Shown here one piece after another: positions 37,220 to 44,683 of a DNA stretch of 64,000 bases. The DNA lies in contig CANQHN010000007.1 in the NCBI GenBank assembly GCA_947623745.1, positions 1-64,000 of the forward strand. The letters run 5' to 3'. Under the pieces are notes generated by a model. It made no database searches. It was not told the origin of the DNA and was given only the letters and a program-made list of their open reading frames with translations. The stretch's first letter is position 1. The number at the start of each line of letters is the position of its first letter. A program made the translations under genes and the position numbers. The DNA comes from an uncultured Oscillospiraceae bacterium (GTDB lineage Bacteria; Bacillota; Clostridia; Oscillospirales; Oscillospiraceae).

Positions 37220-38368
37220 TCAGTTTGTCAGGACCTGGTGGCTGGCCCGGCCCTCGTCCAGGGCGGACACGGTCTCGGCCAGGCGGCCGGCGGCGCCGGT
37301 CATCCCCGCCTGCTCCATGCTCTGCACCAGCGCGTCGGTCCTGCCGCCCCCCTCCAGCCACACCCGGCCGGTCAGGGGGAGGATCTGCCCCAGGTTGCGC
37401 CCGCTGCTGGCGCTGCCCCCGGTGAGCAGGGAGGCGGTGGTGCTGACGGACAGCTTCACCTGGTACTCCTCCAGGGCGGCCATGGCGTCCTGAAGGAACT
37501 GGGTGATGGAGGGCTCCATGGCGGCCTGGTCGTACTTGTCGCCCCGCTGGATGTAGCTCAAATCCCCCTGGTCCCCGGTGGGGAAGCCCCAGTTGTCCAG
37601 GATGATCTCATCAAAGCCCAGCTGGGCCAGCTCGGTCATAATGCCGGTGAGGTACTCCCGCACACTGGAGCTGGCCGGGGAGACCCAGCGCATCCCCTCG
37701 CTGTCCTGCCAGCGGCGGCCGGAGTCGGTCTCGATGGCGTAGGCGGCGTTCTCCCCTAGGGCGTGGTCCCGGAAGCAGGAGATGCGGGCGATCAGGTACA
37801 GGTCGCTCCCGCCCAGGGCACGGAGCTTGTCGTCGATGCCCTCCCGGGCGGAGCCGGAGCGGGCCGCCAGCGCCAGGGCCTGTCGGGAAACGTACCCCAG
37901 CTGTCCCTGGTCGGTTTTCATATTCAAAATGATGGCGTTGGCCCCCTGGTCCCTGGCCTTCTGCTCCGCCGTGCCGTCGGACACGTCGTCCAGGGTCAGC
38001 CAGACGGCCCGCAGCCACTCGGGCTGGGGGGTGGGGGCGGGCACGGTGGGCTCCTCAGGCAGGATGGGGCCGGTGACCGCCGGGACGGAGGGCTGCTGGC
38101 TGGTATCCACGTAGACCGACACGTCGGGCAGGTCTGCGCTGCTGTCCCCGCTCTCCCGGTGGAAGGGCAGGGTGATCTTGGGCAGATTCAGGCGCAGGCC
38201 GTCGTCGGTATAGACGAAAAACCGCTGGCCCAGCCACATCCCCAGCCCCACCAGCAGCACCAGCACCAGCAGGACCGCGGCCACCAGCTTCAGCTTCTCG
38301 TTGGCGGTGGAGCGCCCCTTGTACCGCGCGCCGTAGTAGACCCGGCGTCTTCTCCTGTCTCTTATCAT
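37220..38368 (-). CDS. Secreted DUF4015-like putative glycoside hydrolase
   Basis: 382 aa. A short basic cytoplasmic start, one membrane helix (about residues 27-50), a Pro/Thr-rich linker to about 130, then a TIM-barrel-like domain. That domain has AVWLTLDD, ANAIILNMKTDQGQLGY and GFDEIILDNWGFP, the pattern of DUF4015 and other putative glycoside hydrolases. It is anchored outside the membrane. ATG 38368 is preferred (GGAG upstream) over an earlier in-frame codon. Substrate unknown; wall glycans are plausible. Confidence 0.75.
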   Translation of the reverse strand: MIRDRRRRRVYYGARYKGRSTANEKLKLVAAVLLVLVLLVGLGMWLGQRFFVYTDDGLRLNLPKITLPFHRESGDSSADLPDVSVYVDTSQQPSVPAVTGPILPEEPTVPAPTPQPEWLRAVWLTLDDVSDGTAEQKARDQGANAIILNMKTDQGQLGYVSRQALALAARSGSAREGIDDKLRALGGSDLYLIARISCFRDHALGENAAYAIETDSGRRWQDSEGMRWVSPASSSVREYLTGIMTELAQLGFDEIILDNWGFPTGDQGDLSYIQRGDKYDQAAMEPSITQFLQDAMAALEEYQVKLSVSTTASLLTGGSASSGRNLGQILPLTGRVWLEGGGRTDALVQSMEQAGMTGAAGRLAETVSALDEGRASHQVLTN

Positions 38369-38479
38369 ACCATATCTCCATTGCCCGCAGGCGCAAAGCA
38401 TTTTACCAAGGTATCATATTATTATACCGTCCGCCCCGCCCGGGTGCAATCCCAATTTTGTGAACTTTTTGCGCCGTCC

Positions 38480-39217
38480 TCAGATCACCAGCCCGCCGTT
38501 GGGCTGGAGCACCTGCCCGGTGAGGAAGGCGGCGTCCTCCCCCGCCAGGAACAGCACGCACCGGGCGGCCTCCTCCGGCGTGCCGATGCGGCACAGGGGG
38601 GTCTCGTCCGCCAGGGCGTCCAGATTGGCCCGGGACAGGTGGGCGTTCATGTCGGTGCCGATGACCCCCGGGGCCACACAGTTGACCCGGATGTTGGACG
38701 GGCCCAATTCTTTAGCCAGGGCTTTGGTCAGGCCGATGACCCCCGCCTTGGCGGCGGAGTAGGCCGCCTCGCAGGAGCCGCCGGTGACCCCCCACATGGA
38801 GGACACAGTGACGATGCTGCCCCGCTTGCGGCGCACCATGCCGGGCACAGCGGCCCGGACGGTGTAGAACACCCCGTCCAGGTCCACCCCCAGCACATAC
38901 CGCCACTGCTCGTCGGTGGTGTCGGTGAGCAGCTGCTGGGGCAGGGCCACGCCGGCGCTGCACACCAGGCAGTCCAGGCGGCCGAACTCCTCCTCCGCCC
39001 GGCCCACCAGGGCTGCGGCCTGGGCAGGGTCTGCCACGTCCGCCCGGATGGGGACGGCTCTCCCGCCCAGCCCCTCCAGCTCCCGGACCAGGGCCAGGGC
39101 GGCGCTCTCACTGCTGTTGTAGTTCACCGCCACATCCCAGCCCGCCTGGGCAAAGAGCCGGGCGCAGGCGGCCCCGATGCCCCGGGACGCGCCGGTGATG
39201 AGTACGCTGGGGGCCAC
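38480..39217 (-). CDS. Short-chain dehydrogenase/reductase (FabG-like)
   Basis: 245 aa classical SDR. The NAD(P) site is TGASRGIGA (about 8-16), the NSAG-like motif is CSAGVA, and the catalytic set is Ser in TVSSMWG plus Tyr and Lys in AAYSAAKAG. The closest common relatives are 3-oxoacyl-ACP reductases. Start GTG 39217 has GGGAGGGG upstream. It is the last gene of an apparent AzlC-AzlD-PheA-SDR operon, so a role in amino or oxo acid metabolism, rather than fatty acid synthesis, is possible. Confidence 0.9.
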   Translation of the reverse strand: MAPSVLITGASRGIGAACARLFAQAGWDVAVNYNSSESAALALVRELEGLGGRAVPIRADVADPAQAAALVGRAEEEFGRLDCLVCSAGVALPQQLLTDTTDEQWRYVLGVDLDGVFYTVRAAVPGMVRRKRGSIVTVSSMWGVTGGSCEAAYSAAKAGVIGLTKALAKELGPSNIRVNCVAPGVIGTDMNAHLSRANLDALADETPLCRIGTPEEAARCVLFLAGEDAAFLTGQVLQPNGGLVI

Positions 39218-39243
39218 ACGCGCCCCTCCCTTCTAAAGCCTTC

Positions 39244-40398
39244 TTACAGGTTCGATTTAAAATTGCCCAGCACCCGCAGCTGGGAGCAGATCTGGGACAG
39301 CTCCAGGATGGCCGCGTCCATGCCGGGGGCCAGCAGGCTGCCGGTGAACTCCACGAAGAACAGGTACTCCCAGCTGTGGCCCGGCATGGGCCGGGACTCC
39401 AGCTTCACCAGGTTCAGCCCGTGGACGGCGAAGATGGTCAGCACCTCGTTCAGGCTGCCCACCTCGTGGGGCAGGCTGAGCACCGCGCTGATCTTGTCCG
39501 CGCCGGGGCGCAGCTCCGGCTTGGGGGAGACCACCACAAAACGGGTGGTATTATTCCCGTTGTAGTTTACGCCCTGTACCAAGATATCCAGGCCGTACAG
39601 CTCCGCCGCCCGGCTGGAGCAGATGGCCGCCTTGGTGATGTCCCCCGTCCCGGCCACATACTTGCCGCTGCCGGCGGTGTCCTCCAGGGCCACCTGGACC
39701 CAGTCGGGGTGCTGTTTCAGGAACCTGTCGCTCTGGAACAGGCCCTGCTCGTGGGAGTAGACGTGGGTGATGGTGTCCAGCGTAGCCCCGTGGGGGGCCA
39801 TAAGGCAGTGCTCCACCTTCACGGTGGTCTCCCCCACCACGAAGTGCTCGTACTCCCCCAGCAGCTCGTATACCTGCCGGATGGCGCCGGTGGAGCTGTT
39901 CTCGATGGGCACCACGCCGTAGTCCGCCCGGCCCTGGGCCACCGCCTGGAACACGTCCTCAAACTGTTTCAGGCCCGTACAGGCGCAGTCCGGGCCGAAG
40001 AAGTCCAGGCAGGCCATCTCGCTGTAAGCCCCCGGCTCCCCCTGGTAGACCACCTTCGGCGCCTCCACCGGCTCCCGGAGCCGCTCCAGGGCGGCCCGGT
40101 AGCGGAGAAAGCCGTCCCCGGGGGCGGAGCCCTTCGCCTGGAGCCGCTGCTCCCGGCGGCTCAGGGCCAGGATGCTCTCAAACAGCTTAGCCACCGCCAG
40201 CTTGCGCCCCTCGTCCCCGGTCAGGCCGGAGGCCTCCCGGATGATCTGCATCTCCCGCCGCTGGTCCAGCGCGGGCAGGCCGGCCTGCCGCTTCAGTCCG
40301 CCGATCTCCCCGGCCAAGTCCAGCCGGCGCAGGAACAGCTCCGCCAGCTCCCGGTCGATCCGGTCGATCTGGCCGCGCAGGTCCTCGATAGTTTCCAT
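39244..40398 (-). CDS. pheA: Bifunctional chorismate mutase / prephenate dehydratase (P-protein)
   Basis: 384 aa. Residues 1-90 are an AroQ-type chorismate mutase (LRGQIDRIDRELAELFLRR). About 110-290 is prephenate dehydratase (YQGEPGAYSEMA, PIENSSTGAIRQVY, and NNTTRFVVV with the catalytic Thr). The end is an ACT domain (ESRPMPGHSWEYLFF) for phenylalanine feedback. It makes phenylpyruvate, the direct precursor of phenylalanine. Ribosome site AAGGAGAG. Confidence 0.95.
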   Translation of the reverse strand: METIEDLRGQIDRIDRELAELFLRRLDLAGEIGGLKRQAGLPALDQRREMQIIREASGLTGDEGRKLAVAKLFESILALSRREQRLQAKGSAPGDGFLRYRAALERLREPVEAPKVVYQGEPGAYSEMACLDFFGPDCACTGLKQFEDVFQAVAQGRADYGVVPIENSSTGAIRQVYELLGEYEHFVVGETTVKVEHCLMAPHGATLDTITHVYSHEQGLFQSDRFLKQHPDWVQVALEDTAGSGKYVAGTGDITKAAICSSRAAELYGLDILVQGVNYNGNNTTRFVVVSPKPELRPGADKISAVLSLPHEVGSLNEVLTIFAVHGLNLVKLESRPMPGHSWEYLFFVEFTGSLLAPGMDAAILELSQICSQLRVLGNFKSNL

Positions 40399-40418
40399 AG
40401 CGTTCTGCTCTCCTTATC

Positions 40419-40754
40419 TTATCCAAAAACTGCCTGCACCAACACCATGTACAGCACCGTCCCGCCGAAAATGGACAGCAGGTCGTTGCCCTTCCACAGG
40501 TGCAGGGCCACTACCACCGCGCAGGACACCGCCGCGGGGATCCACCCGGCGGGGCTGGCAAAGCTGACGCCCCGCAGGCAGTAGACGATGAGCATGGCGA
40601 TGATGGCCGGGGGCAGCACCCGCCCCAGGTAGAGCACCACCTTGGGGGGCTCCCCGCCCCGGTCGAACAGCAGGAAGGGGGCCGCCCGGGTCAGGAAGGT
40701 GACGATGGCCATGACGGCGATGGAGGCCAGGGTCTGGCCGGGAGTCAGTCTCAT
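40419..40754 (-). CDS. azlD: AzlD-family branched-chain amino acid export subunit
   Basis: 111 aa with four hydrophobic helices and the family segment VTFLTRAAPFLLF, then VVLYLGRVLPPAIIAMLIVYCL. AzlD is the small partner of AzlC. Its start overlaps the AzlC stop (ATGA). It may export aromatic or branched amino acids, given the pheA gene 20 nt downstream. Confidence 0.9.
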   Translation of the reverse strand: MRLTPGQTLASIAVMAIVTFLTRAAPFLLFDRGGEPPKVVLYLGRVLPPAIIAMLIVYCLRGVSFASPAGWIPAAVSCAVVVALHLWKGNDLLSIFGGTVLYMVLVQAVFG

Positions 40755-41476
40755 TGGGGCACCTCCTGTCCGGTTTTATCCAATCTGGGCCGCAGCAGCA
40801 CCAGGGCGATGACAATGACCCCCAGGGCGGGCAGCAGCATGTCCTCCGCCCCCACCAGCAGCAGGCTGATCAGGGTGGCCGCGCCCCCCAGCAGGGCGGG
40901 CAGGTGGCTGCCCGCGGCGCGCCACTGGCCCACGGCGATGACGAAGAACAGGGCGGTCATGGCGAAGTCCACCCCCGTGGTGTCGAACCCCAGGGCGGAG
41001 CCCAGCAGGGAGCCCAGCACCGAGCCGGCGATCCAGTAGCTCTGGTCCAGCATGGCGATGCAGAAGTAGTAGTCCCGCTCCTCCACCCCCTCGGGGACCT
41101 TGACAGAGCTGAGCAGGGCGTAGGTCTCGTCGGTGAGGGAGAAGATCATATACAGCTTCCGCTTTCCCATCCCCCGGAACTTCTCCAGCATGGACAGGCC
41201 GTAGACCAGGTGGCGGAAGTTGATCATCAGCGTGAGGAAGGCGGCCTGGGGCAGAGAGGCCCCGGTGGCCAGCAGGGAGACGCCCAGGTACTGCCCGGAG
41301 CCGGCGTACATGGTCAGGCTCATCAAAAAGGCCCAGCCCACCCCCCAGCCCGCGCTCTGGAGCATCAGGCCGAAGGCCATGCCGATGGCCAGATAGCCCA
41401 TCAGCACGGGGATGGTGACGGGGAACGCCGCCGCGAGGGTTCTGCGGTTCAATATGATCCACTCCATTGTGTCCAT
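40751..41476 (-). CDS. azlC: AzlC-family branched-chain amino acid permease
   Basis: 241 aa, eight hydrophobic segments and the AzlC blocks IGMAFGLML, TMYAGSGQYLGVSLLA and LINFRHLVYGLSM. With AzlD it exports branched-chain or related amino acids. GGAAGG lies 8 nt before the ATG. First gene of the operon. Confidence 0.92.
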   Translation of the reverse strand: MDTMEWIILNRRTLAAAFPVTIPVLMGYLAIGMAFGLMLQSAGWGVGWAFLMSLTMYAGSGQYLGVSLLATGASLPQAAFLTLMINFRHLVYGLSMLEKFRGMGKRKLYMIFSLTDETYALLSSVKVPEGVEERDYYFCIAMLDQSYWIAGSVLGSLLGSALGFDTTGVDFAMTALFFVIAVGQWRAAGSHLPALLGGAATLISLLLVGAEDMLLPALGVIVIALVLLRPRLDKTGQEVPQ

Positions 41477-41515
41477 TGTGAAGTCCTTCCCGCGCCGCTG
41501 CGGGAGGCGTACTTA

Positions 41516-41544
41516 ATCATACTAGCTTCCGCCGCATTTCGCAA
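41516..41544 (-). promoter_or_regulatory. Promoter of the azlC operon
   Basis: On the minus strand TTGCGA (41544-41539), a 17-nt spacer and TATGAT (41521-41516); it is divergent from the lipid kinase promoter. Confidence 0.65.
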
Positions 41545-41627
41545 GATATCTGGGAAAAAAACTGCCATTGTCCCCCTTTCTATTTGCGAAACTTCGCTTA
41601 GATTGCGCAAAGATTCCCCGCTTCGAC

Positions 41628-41655
41628 TTGATTTTTGCATCCTGTTTCGTATAAT
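41628..41655 (+). promoter_or_regulatory. Promoter of the lipid kinase gene
   Basis: TTGATT (41628-41633), a 16-nt spacer and a perfect TATAAT (41650-41655). An in-frame ATG overlaps the -10 box and so cannot be the start. Confidence 0.7.
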
Positions 41656-41689
41656 GGGCTTTACACCGTTTGGGAGAGGAGGGGCGGAT

Positions 41690-42583
41690 GTGCCCACCCT
41701 GCTTTTCATCTATAACGCGTCCTCGGGCAAGGGGAAGATCCCCGAGGAGCTGGCCTCCCTTGTGGACGTCTTTACCAAGGCCGGGTTCCTGGTCACCACC
41801 TACCCCACCCAGAGCAAGGGGGACGCCACCCGGGCCGCCCGGGCCCTGGGGGGCGGCTTCGACCGGGTGGTGTGCTCCGGCGGCGACGGCACCCTGAGCG
41901 AGACGGTGGCCGGGCTGATGCAGCTCAAGCGCCCGCCGGTGCTGGGCTATATCCCCGCCGGCTCCACCAACGACTGCGCCGCCACCCTCCACATCCCCCT
42001 AGACCCGGCCAAGGCCGCCGTCCTGGCCGCCGGGGAGGGGCACGACCGCCCCTGGGACGTGGGGCACTTCAACGACCGATATTTCGCCTACGTGGCCGCC
42101 TTCGGCGCCTTCACCGAGGTGTCCTACGACACCCCCCAGGAGCTGAAAAAGGCCTTCGGCCACCTGGCCTATGTGCTGGCGGGCATTGCGTCCATCCCCA
42201 CCATCGCCCCCTACCACATCCAGGTGGAGTACGACGGCCGCCAGATGGAGGACGACTTCCTCTACGGCATGGTGTGCAACTCCACCTCCGTGGGCGGGAT
42301 GAAGGCCCTGCCCACCGACCGGGTGGTGCTGGACGACGGGCTGTTCGAGGTCATCCTGGTCAAGCGGCCGGTGAGCGCGGCGGAGATCGGCGCCGGGCTC
42401 CAGGCCCTGCTCAGCCATACCCCGGTGGAGGGGGGCGCGGTGCTCTCCTTCCACGCCTCCAGGCTGAAGTTCACCTGCGACCGGCCCATCCCCTGGACCC
42501 TAGATGGGGAGTACGGCGGGAGCGTAGACGTCAGCCGGGTGGAGAACTGCCGGCAGGCCATCCGGGTGATCCAGGGCGACTGA
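41690..42583 (+). CDS. Diacylglycerol / lipid kinase family protein
   Basis: 297 aa of the YegS/DgkB type. The N-terminal domain has FIYNASSGKG, then VVCSGGDGTLSETVAGL (the GGDGT nucleotide site) and YIPAGSTNDCAATL. The C-terminal beta-sandwich ends with the DGEYGGSVDV motif. It phosphorylates diacylglycerol or a related lipid and recycles lipid by-products of envelope synthesis. Start GTG 41690 is set by GAGAGGAGGGG just upstream and by the promoter at 41628-41655. A much longer open frame upstream is a GC artefact. Confidence 0.93.
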   Translation: MPTLLFIYNASSGKGKIPEELASLVDVFTKAGFLVTTYPTQSKGDATRAARALGGGFDRVVCSGGDGTLSETVAGLMQLKRPPVLGYIPAGSTNDCAATLHIPLDPAKAAVLAAGEGHDRPWDVGHFNDRYFAYVAAFGAFTEVSYDTPQELKKAFGHLAYVLAGIASIPTIAPYHIQVEYDGRQMEDDFLYGMVCNSTSVGGMKALPTDRVVLDDGLFEVILVKRPVSAAEIGAGLQALLSHTPVEGGAVLSFHASRLKFTCDRPIPWTLDGEYGGSVDVSRVENCRQAIRVIQGD

Positions 42584-42615
42584 GCCCGCTTTTCAAAAAG
42601 GATAACATTTTATGG

Positions 42616-42654
42616 AAAATACGGCGCGCGGAGTTGGTCCGCGCGCCGTATTTT
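42616..42654 (+). terminator. Terminator after the lipid kinase
   Basis: A near 17-bp stem AAAATACGGCGCGCGGA with a 5-nt loop, ending in TTTT. Confidence 0.9.
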
Positions 42655-42665
42655 CGCGTTTTTCA

Positions 42666-42694
42666 TTGACACTCGCCCGCCGAACAGGTATCAT
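42666..42694 (+). promoter_or_regulatory. Promoter of the DUF3048 lipoprotein gene
   Basis: A perfect TTGACA (42666-42671), 17 nt, then TATCAT (42689-42694). Confidence 0.75.
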
Positions 42695-42738
42695 AGTACC
42701 ATCGACAAAAACCGATTTTCTTGTGAGGAGGGCATCCC

Positions 42739-43863
42739 ATGGTAACGCTGCAAAAACGGCTGGCCGCGCTGCTCCTGGCCGCGCTCGTGCTCCTTGGCGC
42801 CGCCGGCTGCGGCAAAAAAACCCCGGACGCATCCGGCTCCCGGCCCGACGAGAGCCAGGGAGACGTGTCCGCCATGGCCCCCCTCCCTGAACCGGAGCCG
42901 GAGCCGGAACCCGAGCCCGAGCCGGAGGAGCTGCTCTACGTCAACCCCCTCACCGGGGAGGGCTGGGCCACCGACATTGCCAATAACCGTCCCGTGGCCG
43001 TCATGCTCAACAATCTGAAAAAGGCCCTGCCCCAGGCGGGCGTGGGCCAGGCCGACATCATCTATGAGATTCTGGCCGAGGGGGGCATCACCCGGATGCT
43101 GGCCCTGTTCCAGGACGTGTCCCAGGTGGGGGAGATCGGCACCGTCCGCTCCGCCCGGGACTACTACGTCTCTCTGGCCTGCGGCCACGACGCCATCTAT
43201 CTCCACGCCGGGGGCAGCCCCCAGGCCTACGCCTCCATCAAGAGCTGGGGCGTCACCGCCATGGACTGCGTCAACGGCCCCTACCTGGGCTCCCTGTTCT
43301 GGCGGGACGCCGACCGGCGCAAAAACGCCGGGACGGAGCACAGCGTCATGACCTCCGGGGAGAAGATCACCGAGCTGTTCCCCTCCTACACCTTCCTGCG
43401 CACCCAGCACAAGGAGGGCTGGACCTACCCCCTGTCCTTCTCCGAGACGCCCTCCATCGACGGGGGCACCCAGGCGGACACCATCACCGTCAAGTTCTCC
43501 ACCTATAAGACCGGCGTGTTCCAGTACGACGGCGGGACGGGGCTGTACTACGTCTCCGAGTACGGGGAGCCCTACGTGGACGGCAACACCGGCGAGCAGG
43601 TGGGGGTGCGGAACGTGCTCATCCTCATCACCGACGTGTCCCAGATCAGCGGGGACGAGGCCGGCCGCCTGTCGGTGCGCACCACCGGCTCCGGCCGGGG
43701 GGTGTTCGCCTGCGGCGGGAAGCTGCGGGAGATCACCTGGTCCAAGCCCTCCAACGACAAGCCCATGACCTTCTCCACCCCGGACGGCAGGCCCCTGCAG
43801 CTGGGCATCGGGAAGAGCTACATCAACATCATCGGCGGTTCCTCCTCCTACACGGTGGAATAG
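42739..43863 (+). CDS. DUF3048 (YerB-like) lipoprotein
   Basis: 374 aa. Lipoprotein signal peptide with GAAGCG at the lipobox, then a spacer with a Pro-Glu repeat (about 51-63). Two DUF3048 domains follow: RPVAVMLNNLKKALPQAGVGQADIIYEILAEGG, shown here only by its ends, GEIGTVRSARDYY and, later, the second domain with GVRNVLILITD. Known YerB proteins are exported and bind calcium-like sites; their function is unproven. It has its own promoter and stands 15 nt before the methyltransferase gene. Confidence 0.9.
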   Translation: MVTLQKRLAALLLAALVLLGAAGCGKKTPDASGSRPDESQGDVSAMAPLPEPEPEPEPEPEPEELLYVNPLTGEGWATDIANNRPVAVMLNNLKKALPQAGVGQADIIYEILAEGGITRMLALFQDVSQVGEIGTVRSARDYYVSLACGHDAIYLHAGGSPQAYASIKSWGVTAMDCVNGPYLGSLFWRDADRRKNAGTEHSVMTSGEKITELFPSYTFLRTQHKEGWTYPLSFSETPSIDGGTQADTITVKFSTYKTGVFQYDGGTGLYYVSEYGEPYVDGNTGEQVGVRNVLILITDVSQISGDEAGRLSVRTTGSGRGVFACGGKLREITWSKPSNDKPMTFSTPDGRPLQLGIGKSYINIIGGSSSYTVE

Positions 43864-43877
43864 AATGGAGTGCGGCA

Positions 43878-44336
43878 GTGGAGTTCTATCAGTTTGATAC
43901 CCCCTTCGGCTGGATGGCCGTGGGCGGGGAGGGGGACGTCCTCACCCGGCTGTGGCTGCCCAACCAGGCCGTTCCCCGCATCGCCTCCCACCCCACTCCC
44001 CTGCTACTCCGGGCGGAGGAGCAGCTCTCGGCGTATTTCTCCGGCGCCCGCCGGGCGTTCGACCTGCCCCTGGCCCCGGAGGGCACCCCCTTCCAGAGAA
44101 AGGTCTGGGCGGCCCTGCGCCAAATCCCCTGGGGGGAGACGCGCACCTACCGGGACATCGCCGCCGCCGTGGGCTGCCCCAGGGGCTTCCGGGCGGTGGG
44201 GATGGCCAACCACCGCAACCCCCTGCCCATCTTCGTCCCCTGCCACCGGGTGGTGGGCAGCGACGGCTCCCTCACCGGCTACGCCGGGGGGCTGGAGCTC
44301 AAGCGGGCCCTGCTGGCCCTGGAGGGGCTGGCCTGA
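43878..44336 (+). CDS. ogt: Methylated-DNA-protein cysteine methyltransferase
   Basis: 152 aa. The active-site motif is PCHRV with the acceptor Cys, preceded by FRAVGMANHRNPLPIF, and the helix-turn-helix has the Arg finger in PRGFRAVG. It repairs O6-methylguanine by irreversible transfer to itself. The start is GTG 43878, with GGAG about 10 nt upstream. It probably shares the transcript of the DUF3048 gene. Confidence 0.94.
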   Translation: MEFYQFDTPFGWMAVGGEGDVLTRLWLPNQAVPRIASHPTPLLLRAEEQLSAYFSGARRAFDLPLAPEGTPFQRKVWAALRQIPWGETRTYRDIAAAVGCPRGFRAVGMANHRNPLPIFVPCHRVVGSDGSLTGYAGGLELKRALLALEGLA

Positions 44337-44381
44337 CGGTGGAAAGATACCCTCCACGGAAGAAAATTTTTGCAGTATCTC

Positions 44382-44410
44382 TTGCAAAGATTCCGTGAAA
44401 ATACTATAAT
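44382..44410 (+). promoter_or_regulatory. Promoter of mgtE
   Basis: TTGCAA (44382-44387), a 17-nt spacer and a perfect TATAAT (44405-44410), giving a leader of about 265 nt. Confidence 0.8.
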
Positions 44411-44416
44411 AAGGGC

Positions 44417-44641
44417 GGTCTTTTTGAAGGCGTGCCCCCAAAAGTCAAATCAGGAAAGGATGTGGGATCCCGAATGGACGGCCGAAGTCGACAATGGGAC
44501 GGAAATCAGCGCTGTCACGAACCGCTGGGGCCGTGGATTCCCACAGGGCCCTGTTTTGGCGTCCGGCTCCCTGGATAGGGGGGCCTCTGCGCCCATGCGT
44601 TCGTAACAGCCACAGCGGCCGGACGGCCCTGTGGCTTTTTT
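44417..44641 (+). promoter_or_regulatory. Riboswitch-like leader controlling mgtE
   Basis: A closing helix P1 is GTGGGA (44462-44467) with TCCCAC (44539-44544); inside it lies ACGGCC (44478-44483) with GGCCGT (44529-44534). Within are a GTC/GAC stem and a CAGCG/CGCTG stem. CCACAGGGCC (44541-44550) overlaps the 3' arm of P1 and is a perfect complement of GGCCCTGTGG (44625-44634) in the terminator. P1 and the antiterminator therefore exclude each other: ligand-stabilised P1 frees the terminator, giving an OFF switch. Mg2+ is the obvious ligand because of the gene, but the sequence does not match the M-box consensus that I know, so the class is open. Confidence 0.7.
44608..44641 (+). terminator. 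Attenuator terminator in the mgtE leader
   Basis: AGCCACAG (44608-44615) and CTGTGGCT (44629-44636), extended by GGCC/GGCC with one bulge, then six T. It lies 43 nt before the mgtE ATG. Confidence 0.9.
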
Positions 44642-44683
44642 CTGTCCCGCTTTCTCGAATCAGAGGAGAGGGGAGAGACGATC

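Noticed and set aside
40754-41689. Long plus-strand open frame leading into the lipid kinase
   Set aside because: It is the antisense shadow of azlC. Promoter and ribosome site place the real start at 41690.
42891-42930. Pro-Glu repeat in the DUF3048 protein as a special repeat system
   Set aside because: Short charged linkers after the lipobox are common in lipoproteins and need no further explanation.
44417-44641. Direct assignment of the mgtE leader as an M-box
   Set aside because: A CAATGGG...GAAATC stretch recalls part of the M-box core, but the conserved GAGGCTCCT and CAGTGCTAAAGCTC parts were not found.
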